Source of the DNA: CAXSBR01 sp964252015
Lineage (GTDB): Bacteria; Actinomycetota; Actinomycetes; Mycobacteriales; Jatrophihabitantaceae
Assembly: GCA_964252015.1 (NCBI GenBank)
Contig: CAXULW010000005.1
Span: 1-64,000, forward strand
Direction: 5' to 3'
Length of the DNA stretch: 64,000 nt
In this document: one piece after another, positions 25,596 to 33,351 of the stretch
Numbering within the stretch: the stretch's first letter is position 1
Layout: each line of letters begins with the position of its first letter
The notes under the pieces: generated by a model
What the model saw: only the letters and a program-made list of their open reading frames with translations
Database searches by the model: none
Told to the model about the DNA's origin: nothing
Program-made: the position numbers and the translations under genes

Positions 25596-26408
25596 GTGAC
25601 CGAACGTATTCGCCGCGTGGGTGCCCACCTCGGCCTCGACGTCTCCGACCGCGTCCGGCTGATCCTGCAACTGGCCGTGTTCGACCCCGCGCCGGGAACG
25701 GTGACCGAGAACCTGCAGGTGACCTGCGACGGCCGGAGCACGGACGTCACCGAGATCGTCCTGCCCGGTGGCACCCGGGCCCACGTGCTGCGCCCACCGG
25801 CCGGTCGGGTGGAGATCGACTACGACGCCGTGGTGCACGGTGACGCGGCCGAGCCCGACGTGACCGAGGCCGACCGGCTGATGTACCTGTGCCCGAGCCG
25901 CTATGCCGAGTCCGACCGGCTCGCCGCCACCGCCCGCAGCGAGTTCGCCGGGATCGTTGGCGCCACGGAACTGCTGGCCGCGGTGTCGTCGTGGGTCGGC
26001 TCGCGGCTGGCCTACGTCCCGGGTTCCAGCGGGCCGACCGACGGTTCGGTCGACACGTTGCTCCTGCGCCAGGGGGTGTGCCGCGACTACGCCCACCTGG
26101 TCATCGCCCTGCTCCGCGCGCTGGACGTGCCCGCCCGACTCACCGCGGTGTATGCGCCCGGCCTGGCGCCGATGGACTTCCATGCCGTGGCCGAGGCCCT
26201 CGTCGATGAGCACTGGCGGGTGGTCGACGCCACGCTGCTGGCCCCGCGGCGCAGCCTGGTGCGCATCGCCACCGGACGCGACGCCGCCGACACCGCGTTC
26301 CTGTCCGCCTACGAAGGCCGGGCCGACCTGCGCGCGATGGAGGTACGCGCCTCGATCGACGGTGACCTGCCCGAGGAAGACGTCACCGAGCTGGTCAGCA
26401 TCAGCTGA
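25596..26408 (+). CDS. Transglutaminase-like cysteine protease-fold protein
   Basis: 270 aa. N-terminal beta-rich part and a transglutaminase core with Cys in RQGVCRDYAHLVIALLRALDVPAR, His in MDFHAVAEALVDEHW and Asp in VVDATLLAPRRSLVRIATGRDAADTAF: a complete Cys-His-Asp triad. This is the bacterial transglutaminase-like family that often acts as amidase or protease; substrate unknown. A leaderless start at GTG 25596 is supported by a -10 box 6 nt upstream. It converges with corA, with 6 nt between the two stops. Confidence 0.85.
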   Translation: MTERIRRVGAHLGLDVSDRVRLILQLAVFDPAPGTVTENLQVTCDGRSTDVTEIVLPGGTRAHVLRPPAGRVEIDYDAVVHGDAAEPDVTEADRLMYLCPSRYAESDRLAATARSEFAGIVGATELLAAVSSWVGSRLAYVPGSSGPTDGSVDTLLLRQGVCRDYAHLVIALLRALDVPARLTAVYAPGLAPMDFHAVAEALVDEHWRVVDATLLAPRRSLVRIATGRDAADTAFLSAYEGRADLRAMEVRASIDGDLPEEDVTELVSIS

Positions 26409-26414
26409 GCGGCG

Positions 26415-27446
26415 TCACAGCCAGCGCTTGTGCTTGAAGATGAGGTACAGCACCAGCGCCATCACGATGATGATCACGGTGGACGCGATGAAGCCGGCCC
26501 GGTCGTCGAACCCGGGGTAGGGCACGTTCTGACCGAAGAAACCCGTGACGCCCGTGGGTACCGCGATGATCGCCACCCAGGCGCTGATCTTGCGCATGTC
26601 GTCGTTCTGCTGCACCCCGACCGCGGCCGCCTTCTCCGCGGCGATGGTCATGTGGGTGGAGCTGCGGGTTTGGTAGAACTCGATGACACCGTGCAGGAAC
26701 TCACGCTGACCGTCGGCCAGGCTGGTCAGCAGCTCGAACTGATCGGCGGTGTCGGTGAACAGCGACACGGTCTCCTGGGGGACCACGCGCACCAGCCGGG
26801 CGAGCCGGGCGTAGGTGGCCGCGCTGTGGGTGGTGATGGTGCGCACGGCCAGCAGCTCGTACCAGACCTGGAAGAGCTCCTCCAGGAAGTCCTCGGGATC
26901 CTCGCCCCGATCGCTCAACAGCATCACCCGCTGCTCGAGCCGGCCGGACTCCTGGGCCAGGCTGGCCACCAGGTCGGACTCGCGCCGCGTCAACGACGAG
27001 ACCAGCGCGTGCGACAGCTCGAACGCGGTCGCCGGGCGCAGCCGTCCGTGCTGCAGCCGGCGCAGCGTCTCCTCGGTGTCCAGGAACGCCACCGCCGAGT
27101 CCACCGCCGGGTTGAGCGGGCCGTGCACCGTCACCAGGTAATTCCGACCGATGAACTGGTCCAGCTCCACGTAGTGGACGTGGCCGCGCGTTCCGACTTT
27201 GGGCGCGTGCAGGACGACGAAGACGTGGTCGCGGTAGGCGTGCACCTTCGACACGTGGTTGCGCACGACGCAGTCCCGCAGCGCAATCGTGTGGAAGCCG
27301 AACACGTTGGCCAACAACTCGCTCACCGGCCCGTCGCACAGGGCCACGTCCACCCAGACGACGCCGTCCTTGCGCTCCAGCAGCTGCGGGAGCTGGGCGA
27401 CGTCACTGTCCACCACGCCGGACTCGTCGATCCACCGGACATCCAT
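26415..27446 (-). CDS. corA: CorA-family magnesium/metal-ion transporter with GQN instead of GMN
   Basis: 343 aa. Large acidic/helical cytoplasmic domain with the stalk helix region ending TIAAEKAAAVGVQQNDDMRKISAWVAIIAVPTGVTGFFGQN and a second C-terminal span (FIASTVIIIVMALVLYLIFKHKRWL). CorA proteins carry a GMN selectivity motif at the end of TM1; here the position reads GQN (FFGQNVPYPG). The fold and basic C-terminus fit CorA, but ion selectivity may differ (some CorA-like proteins have variants). ATG 27446 follows GAGGGGGA; a start six codons upstream is possible. Confidence 0.88.
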   Translation of the reverse strand: MDVRWIDESGVVDSDVAQLPQLLERKDGVVWVDVALCDGPVSELLANVFGFHTIALRDCVVRNHVSKVHAYRDHVFVVLHAPKVGTRGHVHYVELDQFIGRNYLVTVHGPLNPAVDSAVAFLDTEETLRRLQHGRLRPATAFELSHALVSSLTRRESDLVASLAQESGRLEQRVMLLSDRGEDPEDFLEELFQVWYELLAVRTITTHSAATYARLARLVRVVPQETVSLFTDTADQFELLTSLADGQREFLHGVIEFYQTRSSTHMTIAAEKAAAVGVQQNDDMRKISAWVAIIAVPTGVTGFFGQNVPYPGFDDRAGFIASTVIIIVMALVLYLIFKHKRWL

Positions 27447-27528
27447 GCCGATCCCCCTCACCAACGCACGGCGCTCGACGACGCCAGTTCGTCTCGCGGC
27501 CAGACCGCGACCAGGGTCCCAGACGTGG

Positions 27529-28446
27529 TTACCAGCGCAGTCCCTGGGTGACCAGATCGGCCAGGGCGAACGCGAACAGGCCCAGGCCGATGACGCCGTT
27601 GGCGGTGAAGAAGGCCCGGTTGACCCGGGACAGGTCGTCGGCGCGGACGATGGCGTGCTCGTAGGCCAGCACCAGGGCCATCAGGGCCAGGCCGATCCAC
27701 CACAGCCAGCTCAGCCCGGCCGCGACGCCGAACAGCGCGTACGCCGCGGCGGTGCCGGCGTGCACGACACTTGATGTGCGCAGCGCCGCCGGGATGCCGA
27801 AGCGGGCCGGGAACGAACGCGACCCGATCTGCCGGTCAACGTCGGCGTCCTGGCAGGAGTAGATCAGGTCGAAGCCGCCGATCCACGTGCCGACCGCGAT
27901 CCCGAGCCACACCGCGGCCCAGGACGGGTGGCCGGTGACGGCGATCCAGGCGCCGACCGGGGCGACGAACTGGGCCAGCGCCAGCAGCACCTGCGGGAAG
28001 TCGGTGAAGCGCTTGCCGTAGGAGTACAGCACCAGCAGGAAGATCGCGACCGGCGCCAGCGCCAGGCAGATCGGACGCAGCAGCCAGCACGCCACCAGGA
28101 ACACCACCAGTGCCAGCAGCGTGCCCGTGGTGGCCGTGCGCACCGTCACCGCGCCGGTCACCAGCTCGCGGCGAGCGGTGCGCGGGTTGAGCGCGTCGAA
28201 GCGGCGGTCCAGGATCCGGTTGGCGCCCATGGCCACCGTCCGCGCCGACACCATGGCCACCGTGATGCCGACCAGGATCCCCCACCGGACGTGCCCGCCG
28301 TCGCGCCACATCGCGGTCAGCATGGCGATGTAGGCGAACGGCAGCGCGAAGATCGAGTGCTCGATCATCACCAGCCGCAGGAACGCCCGCACGTGGCCAG
28401 GACGCTCTACGCGAGCCGTCCCCGAGTCGACGTCGGTCACCGCCAC
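27529..28446 (-). CDS. mqnP: UbiA-family prenyltransferase (menaquinone, MqnP-like)
   Basis: 305 aa with about eight or nine membrane segments. The two Asp-rich motifs are NRILDRRFDALNPRT and DLIYSCQDADVDRQ. This fits a 4-hydroxybenzoate-type or 1,4-dihydroxy-6-naphthoate prenyltransferase; as no menA-menB route is seen and UbiD and UbiX are beside it, the futalosine-pathway role (MqnP) is most likely. GTG start at 28446. It follows the UbiD gene on the minus strand but a 20-bp stem hairpin lies between them. Confidence 0.85.
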   Translation of the reverse strand: MAVTDVDSGTARVERPGHVRAFLRLVMIEHSIFALPFAYIAMLTAMWRDGGHVRWGILVGITVAMVSARTVAMGANRILDRRFDALNPRTARRELVTGAVTVRTATTGTLLALVVFLVACWLLRPICLALAPVAIFLLVLYSYGKRFTDFPQVLLALAQFVAPVGAWIAVTGHPSWAAVWLGIAVGTWIGGFDLIYSCQDADVDRQIGSRSFPARFGIPAALRTSSVVHAGTAAAYALFGVAAGLSWLWWIGLALMALVLAYEHAIVRADDLSRVNRAFFTANGVIGLGLFAFALADLVTQGLRW

Positions 28447-28453
28447 AACCCAG

Positions 28454-28514
28454 GAGCGTTGGCCCCGTAGCAGGCGCCCGCCGGCGTGTCGCGACTGTTA
28501 CGGGGCCAACGCTC
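28454..28514. terminator. 20-bp-stem hairpin between UbiD and UbiA genes
   Basis: GAGCGTTGGCCCCGTAGCAG (28454-28473) pairs with the complement at 28495-28514 with a single mismatch; loop 21 nt. It lies 15 nt beyond the UbiD stop and 8 nt before the UbiA start, so it probably ends the UbiD transcript or attenuates readthrough. Confidence 0.8.
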
Positions 28515-28528
28515 GTCCGGCAGGCTCA

Positions 28529-29980
28529 TCACAGGCCGTATTCGGTCCAGCGTCGGTCCACCAGCGCTCGGGTGGCGTCGTCGAGCACGCATTCGGCCGG
28601 CCAGCCACCGGCGCGGTGGTAGCCCTCGGTGGGCAGCTTGCGGGTGGCGTCGATGCCGAGCTTGCCGCCGTAGAACTGCTCGTAGGCCGAGTGGTCGAGG
28701 TGGTCCACCGGCCCGACCGTCTGCAGGATGTCGCGGGAGTAGTCGACGTTGCCGAACGCCCGCCAGGCCACCTCGTTGTAGTCGTGCACGTTGCAGTCGG
28801 CGTCCACGATGACGACCAACTTGGTCAGCGACATCAACCCGGCGCCCCAGATCGCGTGCATGACCTTGTGGGCGTGCTTGGGGAACCGCTTGTCGATGGA
28901 GACGATGGCGCAGTTGTGGAACACGCCGGCCACGGGCAGGTCGTAGTCGACGATCTCCGGGATGGACAGGCGCAGCAGCGGCAGGAAGATTCGTTCGGTC
29001 GCCTTGCCCAGCGGCCCGTCCTCCTGCGGCGGGCGGCCGACGATGATCGACTGGTAAATCGGCTTCCTGCGCATGGTCAGGCAGTCCACGCGCAGGAACG
29101 GGAACGGCTCGACCGGGGTGTAGAAGCCGGTGTGGTCGCCGAACGGCCCCTCGGGCAGGCGTTGCCCCGGCTCGACCCAGCCTTCGATGACGACCTGGGC
29201 GTTCGCCGGCACCTGTAGCGGAACGGTCTTGCAGTCCACCATGTCGACGCGTTCGCGCTGCAGGAAGCCGGCGAACAGGTACTCGTCGATGTCGCCGGGC
29301 AGCGGGGCCGAGGCCGCGTACGTCACCGCCGGCGGGCAGCCGAACGCGACCGCGACCGGGAGCCGTTCGCCCCGCCGCTCGGCGATGGCCGCGTGCGACG
29401 AGGAGTCCTTGTGGATCTGCCAGTGCAGGCTCACCGTCCGGGCGTCCTGGCGTTGCAGCCGGTACATGCCCAGGTTGCGGGCGCCGGTCTCGGGATGCTT
29501 GGTGTGGGTCAGGCCGAGGTTGAGGAAGACCCCGCCGTCCTCGGGCCAGGCCTTGATGCCGGGCAGGATCGACAGGTCGACGTCGTCGCCGTGGAGCACG
29601 ACCTCCTGGACGGGTGCGCTGCGCACAGTTTTCGGCGGCGCCGATCGCAGCTGGGCGACCTTGGCCAGGGCCTCGCGGAACCCGCCGAAGCCGTGCGGGA
29701 GCTCGGGCTTGAGCAGCTCGCCGATGCGCTCGCCGATCTCGTCCAGACGCTCGACGCCCAACGCCATCGCCATCCGTCGTTCGGTGCCGAACAGGTTGAT
29801 GGCCAGCGGCATCTGCCCCCGGGACGGTCGTTCGAACAGCAGCGCCGGACCGCCCGCGGCCACCACCCGTTCGACGATGCCGGTGACCTCGAGCTCCGGG
29901 TCGACGGGGACGCCGATCCGGTGCAGCTCGCCGGCCCGCTCGAGAGCAGCCAGGAACTGCTGCAGGTCGGTGAACGCCAC
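28529..29980 (-). CDS. ubiD: UbiD-family prenylated-FMN-dependent decarboxylase
   Basis: 483 aa, menaquinone (futalosine) 6-carboxylate decarboxylase by context. Starts VAFTDLQQFLAALERAGELHRIG; conserved GPFGDHTGFYTPVEPFPFLRVDCLTMRRKPIYQSIIVGRPPQEDG and EIVDYDLP..GVFHNCAIVSI segments and the (E)xxR/E active-site region fit UbiD. The GTG at 29980 is chosen: it has GATACT 6 nt upstream and gives the usual family N-terminus, while the longer frame to 30016 runs into a palindrome. It needs prenyl-FMN from UbiX (24.9 kb). Confidence 0.92.
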   Translation of the reverse strand: MAFTDLQQFLAALERAGELHRIGVPVDPELEVTGIVERVVAAGGPALLFERPSRGQMPLAINLFGTERRMAMALGVERLDEIGERIGELLKPELPHGFGGFREALAKVAQLRSAPPKTVRSAPVQEVVLHGDDVDLSILPGIKAWPEDGGVFLNLGLTHTKHPETGARNLGMYRLQRQDARTVSLHWQIHKDSSSHAAIAERRGERLPVAVAFGCPPAVTYAASAPLPGDIDEYLFAGFLQRERVDMVDCKTVPLQVPANAQVVIEGWVEPGQRLPEGPFGDHTGFYTPVEPFPFLRVDCLTMRRKPIYQSIIVGRPPQEDGPLGKATERIFLPLLRLSIPEIVDYDLPVAGVFHNCAIVSIDKRFPKHAHKVMHAIWGAGLMSLTKLVVIVDADCNVHDYNEVAWRAFGNVDYSRDILQTVGPVDHLDHSAYEQFYGGKLGIDATRKLPTEGYHRAGGWPAECVLDDATRALVDRRWTEYGL

Positions 29981-29986
29981 CGGTCC

Positions 29987-29992
29987 AGTATC
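29987..29992 (-). promoter_or_regulatory. -10 box of leaderless UbiD transcript
   Basis: On the minus strand GATACT is followed by GGACCG and then the GTG at 29980. Confidence 0.55.
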
Positions 29993-30002
29993 CAGGACCC
30001 GC

Positions 30003-30044
30003 TTTTGGTCACCCACGCTCAGATACCGTGCCCGGTGACCAAAA
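30003..30044. repeat. Palindrome in a divergent promoter region (GCTTTTGGTCACC arms)
   Basis: TTTTGGTCACC (30003-30013) pairs perfectly with GGTGACCAAAA (30034-30044), loop 20 nt. It sits between divergent UbiD and xth genes, so it cannot be an ordinary terminator. The stretch GGACCCGCTTTTGGTCA is identical to the left arm at 40454-40470. Confidence 0.8.
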
Positions 30045-30063
30045 CCGGCGCGGTTGCGGCGGT

Positions 30064-30069
30064 TAGGTT
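30064..30069 (+). promoter_or_regulatory. -10 box of leaderless xth transcript
   Basis: TAGGTT, then GGGCGG, then the ATG at 30076. Confidence 0.6.
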
Positions 30070-30075
30070 GGGCGG

Positions 30076-30951
30076 ATGCGGCTGGCCACGTGGAACGTGA
30101 ACTCGGTCAAGCAACGGGTGCCGCGACTGTTGCCGTGGCTGGACGAGCGCGCCCCGGACGTGGTCTGCCTGCAGGAGACCAAGCTGACCGACGCCGCGTT
30201 CGCCGCGCTGCTGGGCGCAGAACTGGACCGGCGCGGGTACGAGTTCGCCTCCCACGGGCAGAGCCAGTGGAACGGGGTGGCCATCCTGTCCCGGGTGGGG
30301 CTGACCGACGTCGAGCCCGGGCTGCCCGGCGCGCCCGGCTTTCCCGACGTCGAGGCCCGGGCCGTCTCGGCCACCTGCGCCGGTGTGCGGGTGTGGTCGG
30401 TGTACGTACCCAACGGCCGCACGCCCGACTCGGACCACTACCGCTACAAGTTGGCCTGGCTCGACGCGCTGACGACCGCGGTGCGCGACGGCCCGGACGA
30501 CGTGGTCGTCTGCGGTGACGTCAACATCGCCCCGGCCGATGCGGACGTGTTCGACCCGGCCGCTTACGTCGGCTCCACCCATGTCACCGCGCCGGAACGC
30601 CAGGCGTTGGCCACGTTGGCCGACCTCGGTCTACACGACGTGCTGCGCGAGCGGTGGCCGCAGGAGCAGGTGTTCTCCTACTGGGATTACCGCGCGGGCA
30701 TGTTCCACCAGAACCTGGGCATGCGCATCGATCTGATCCTGGCCGGCACCGCCGTAGCGGCGCGGACCAAGGCGGCCTGGGTGGATCGTCAGGCCCGCAA
30801 GGGCACCGGCCCGAGTGACCACGCGCCGGTCATCGTCGACCTGGACGAGGCCCCAGACGGCGATATCGGGCCCATGGTGCCGCCGCCGTCCGCGCCGCGC
30901 GTCGGCCGCCGTCGCACCTCGAAGCTGCCCCCGAACCTGTCGTCCGCCTGA
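30076..30951 (+). CDS. xth: Exodeoxyribonuclease III
   Basis: 291-aa EEP-fold nuclease for AP-site and 3'-end DNA repair. MRLATWNVNSVKQR, VVCLQETKLTD (Mg-binding Glu), WNGVAILSR, CGDVNIAPADADVF, and C-terminal GPSDHAPVIVDL (catalytic Asp-His) are all present. Start ATG 30076 is supported by a -10 box 6 nt upstream. The last 25 residues (GRRRTSKLPPNLSSA) form a basic tail. Confidence 0.93.
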   Translation: MRLATWNVNSVKQRVPRLLPWLDERAPDVVCLQETKLTDAAFAALLGAELDRRGYEFASHGQSQWNGVAILSRVGLTDVEPGLPGAPGFPDVEARAVSATCAGVRVWSVYVPNGRTPDSDHYRYKLAWLDALTTAVRDGPDDVVVCGDVNIAPADADVFDPAAYVGSTHVTAPERQALATLADLGLHDVLRERWPQEQVFSYWDYRAGMFHQNLGMRIDLILAGTAVAARTKAAWVDRQARKGTGPSDHAPVIVDLDEAPDGDIGPMVPPPSAPRVGRRRTSKLPPNLSSA

Positions 30952-31002
30952 GCCTCGACCCTCGCGCAGCTCGGTCGCGCTGGCTGCGGTAATCGGAATT
31001 GG

Positions 31003-31008
31003 TAGCGT
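31003..31008 (+). promoter_or_regulatory. -10 box of leaderless methyltransferase transcript
   Basis: TAGCGT ends 7 nt before the GTG at 31016. Confidence 0.5.
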
Positions 31009-31015
31009 CTTCGCC

Positions 31016-31768
31016 GTGACCAACGGGGACACGTCTGCCTCGCCGCCGGTTCCATCGTATGAGGACGTGGCCTTCGTCTGGAACGACCACCCGAACGACG
31101 AATACCGTCACGACCAGTCCCATTGGCGCAATCAGGGGCGGTGGGACGCGGACTCGTGGTCCGCCATCGGGCGCTCGACCCTGGAGTCGGTACGGGCCGC
31201 GGCCATGATGCTCGGTCGGTCCGTGCCGACCGGACCGCTGCTCGAGTGGGGCCCGGGCGGCGGCACCAATCTCGTCGCCTTCTCCGCAACGTCGAGCAAG
31301 CTCTATGGCGTAGACGTTTCGACCAACAATCTTGACGAGGCCGGACGGGTGCTCGGCGAACTCGACCACCCGCCTCCGTTCGTGCCGATCGTGGTCGGCT
31401 CCGACCCCACCGCAGTCGCGGACGAGATAGACGAGCCGGTCGACGTGTTCGTCTCTACCGCCGTGTTCCAGCACTTCCCCAGTCGCGAGTACGGCGGCGA
31501 CGTGTTGCGCACCGTGGCGCGAACATTGTCGCCGCAAGCGATCGGGATGATCCAGATCCGATACGACAACGGCTCGCCGAAGTACCAGCAGAAGAACGCT
31601 GACTACAAGCGCCAGCACATCACGTTCACGTCGTATCCACTCGACGAATTCTGGGACCTGCTCCTGGCCGTCGGCTTGCGCCCGCTCGCGATCACTGACC
31701 TGCGCAGCCCGTACAACTACGCGACGTACACGTTCGTCCCGGCCATCGAGGACGCACTGGAAGCCTGA
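31016..31768 (+). CDS. Class I SAM-dependent methyltransferase
   Basis: 250 aa. Motif I LLEWGPGGGTNLVAF, acidic motif after YGVDVS, and VDVFVSTAVFQHFPSREYGGDVLRTVARTLSP motif IV-like segment define the Rossmann methyltransferase fold. No substrate-specific motif is recognised. The GTG at 31016 is in frame and follows a -10 box by 7 nt, while the preceding sequence belongs to xth. Base composition is slightly lower in GC than its neighbours (more T/A-rich third positions by eye), which could hint at transfer. Confidence 0.75.
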   Translation: MTNGDTSASPPVPSYEDVAFVWNDHPNDEYRHDQSHWRNQGRWDADSWSAIGRSTLESVRAAAMMLGRSVPTGPLLEWGPGGGTNLVAFSATSSKLYGVDVSTNNLDEAGRVLGELDHPPPFVPIVVGSDPTAVADEIDEPVDVFVSTAVFQHFPSREYGGDVLRTVARTLSPQAIGMIQIRYDNGSPKYQQKNADYKRQHITFTSYPLDEFWDLLLAVGLRPLAITDLRSPYNYATYTFVPAIEDALEA

Positions 31769-31824
31769 TCCTCGGCGGCTCTCACAGCTCGGTTACACCG
31801 CGAGCGCGGCGCGCCACAGGCGCC

Positions 31825-31830
31825 TAGATT
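31825..31830 (+). promoter_or_regulatory. -10 box of leaderless PLDc_N transcript
   Basis: TAGATT, then GAAGCC, then the ATG at 31837. Confidence 0.6.
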
Positions 31831-31836
31831 GAAGCC

Positions 31837-32169
31837 ATGACGTTCCTCGGGCTCGGGCTGTTCGAACTGATCTTCCTGGGTATCTGGATCTTCGCGATGA
31901 TCGACGTTCTGGTCACCCCGGCCGATCAGGTGCGCAACCTGCAGAAGGTGCTGTGGTTCCTGATCGTGCTGCTCGGCTTCCAGGTCATCGGTGCGGCGTT
32001 CTGGTTCATCTTCGGTCGTCCCCGCGCGACGGTTCCGGCTGGACAGACGACCCCGGACGGACGGCCGGGCGGCCGCTCGGCGACGAACGGACCGCGACGC
32101 ACCGTGGCCCCCGATGACGACGTGGACTTCCTGCGGGGCCTGAACCGCAAGCCCGACGGCCCGGCCTGA
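31837..32169 (+). CDS. PLDc_N-type small membrane protein
   Basis: 110 aa with two membrane segments (LGLFELIFLGIWIFAMIDVL and LWFLIVLLGFQVIGAAFWFIFGR) matching the phospholipase D N-terminal (PLDc_N) membrane module; the catalytic PLD domain is absent. The C-terminal 45 residues are polar. Such stand-alone proteins are common in actinobacteria with unknown role. It converges with ccsB. Confidence 0.75.
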   Translation: MTFLGLGLFELIFLGIWIFAMIDVLVTPADQVRNLQKVLWFLIVLLGFQVIGAAFWFIFGRPRATVPAGQTTPDGRPGGRSATNGPRRTVAPDDDVDFLRGLNRKPDGPA

Positions 32170-32189
32170 CTAAGCGTTAGCGAGCCAGC

Positions 32190-32223
32190 CTGACCCACCG
32201 CCAAGCGAGTGAGCCGGGGTCAG
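32190..32223. terminator. Bidirectional terminator hairpin
   Basis: CTGACCC (32190-32196) pairs with GGGTCAG (32217-32223); the right arm includes the ccsB stop codon. It lies between two convergent genes. Confidence 0.5.
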
Positions 32224-33344
32224 TTCAGCCCGGCGTAGGAGTGCAGGCCGGAGATGAAGATGTTGATGATGAAGAAGTTGAACGTCATGGCGCCGAACCC
32301 GAGCAGGTTGATGTAGGCCGCATTGCGGCCCTTCCAGCCGGCGGTCGCGCGGGCGTGCAGGTAGGCCGCGTAGATGACCCAGGCGATAAACGCCCAGGTC
32401 TCCTTGGGATCCCAGCCCCAGTACCGTCCCCAGGCCGCCTCGGCCCAGATGGCCCCGCAGATCACGCCGAAGGTGAAGATCGGGAACGCGAACGCGACGA
32501 TCCGGTAGGCCGACTTGTCCAGGCTGGCCGGCTCGGGCAGGCGCGCCCCGAGCCCGTTGATGAACCGCATCGGCTTACCGGCCGCGGTGCGGGCCGTCCA
32601 GCGCACCTTGACCAGATACAGGATCGTCAGCACCGACGACGTCATCAGCATGCCCTCGCCGCTGGCCGCGGCCGAGACGTGGATGGCCAGCCAGTAGGAC
32701 TGCAGCGCAGGCACCAGCGGGGCGGCCTTGGCGTAGAGGACGTTGCCGGCCAGGAACATGATCGCGACCACGGGGATCAGCACGAACATGCCCAGGAAGC
32801 GCATCGCCGGCATGCGCCACAGCACGACCAGCCAGGCGACGACGGCAATGAAGCCCATCACCATCGAGAACTCGTACATGTTGCCCCACGGCACCCGGTG
32901 TACCGCGTAGCCCCGGAGCAGGATCGACGTCAGGTGGATCAGCGCGCCGAGCACGGTGATGCCGACGGCGATCTCGCCCGCCCGCTCGGACTTGGTCCGC
33001 CGCGACCCCGGCGGCGGCTCGGCCGGGGGGATGGTCGCCCAGACCGGTCCGTCGGCATCGTCCGCGAGCAGCCCGTCGGCGCCGTCCGCAAGCGGCCCGT
33101 CGGCGTCGTCCTCGATCGGCACCCTGGCGCGGCCTACGACGTTGGGTCCGCCGACGCCGGCCAGCACGCGCGTCGCTTCGGCGGGGACGCGGACGGTGAT
33201 GGGGGCCGCCGCGGTGTCGGCGACCCGGCCCTTGCCGCCGAAGGCGTACTCGGCGCAGTAGCCGACCATGGCCAGTGCGTAGGTGGCGATCGCGGTGGTG
33301 AACAGGGTGTCGGACAGGTGCGCCAGCTCGGTGTTCACGGCCAT
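32220..33344 (-). CDS. ccsB: Cytochrome c biogenesis protein CcsB (ResC)
   Basis: 374-aa membrane protein, system II haem-export/ligation component. It carries the haem-binding signature WAEAAWGRYWGWDPKETWAFI and the family's flanking His (LHLTSILLRGY area and NFFIINIFISGLHSYAGL). Length exceeds typical members because of a hydrophilic Asp/Ala insert (ADGPLADGADGLLADDADGP) after TM1. Together with ResB it forms the cytochrome c synthetase at the outer face of the membrane. Last of resA-ccdA-resB-ccsB, 7 nt after resB. Confidence 0.93.
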   Translation of the reverse strand: MAVNTELAHLSDTLFTTAIATYALAMVGYCAEYAFGGKGRVADTAAAPITVRVPAEATRVLAGVGGPNVVGRARVPIEDDADGPLADGADGLLADDADGPVWATIPPAEPPPGSRRTKSERAGEIAVGITVLGALIHLTSILLRGYAVHRVPWGNMYEFSMVMGFIAVVAWLVVLWRMPAMRFLGMFVLIPVVAIMFLAGNVLYAKAAPLVPALQSYWLAIHVSAAASGEGMLMTSSVLTILYLVKVRWTARTAAGKPMRFINGLGARLPEPASLDKSAYRIVAFAFPIFTFGVICGAIWAEAAWGRYWGWDPKETWAFIAWVIYAAYLHARATAGWKGRNAAYINLLGFGAMTFNFFIINIFISGLHSYAGLN

Positions 33345-33351
33345 GACGTCG

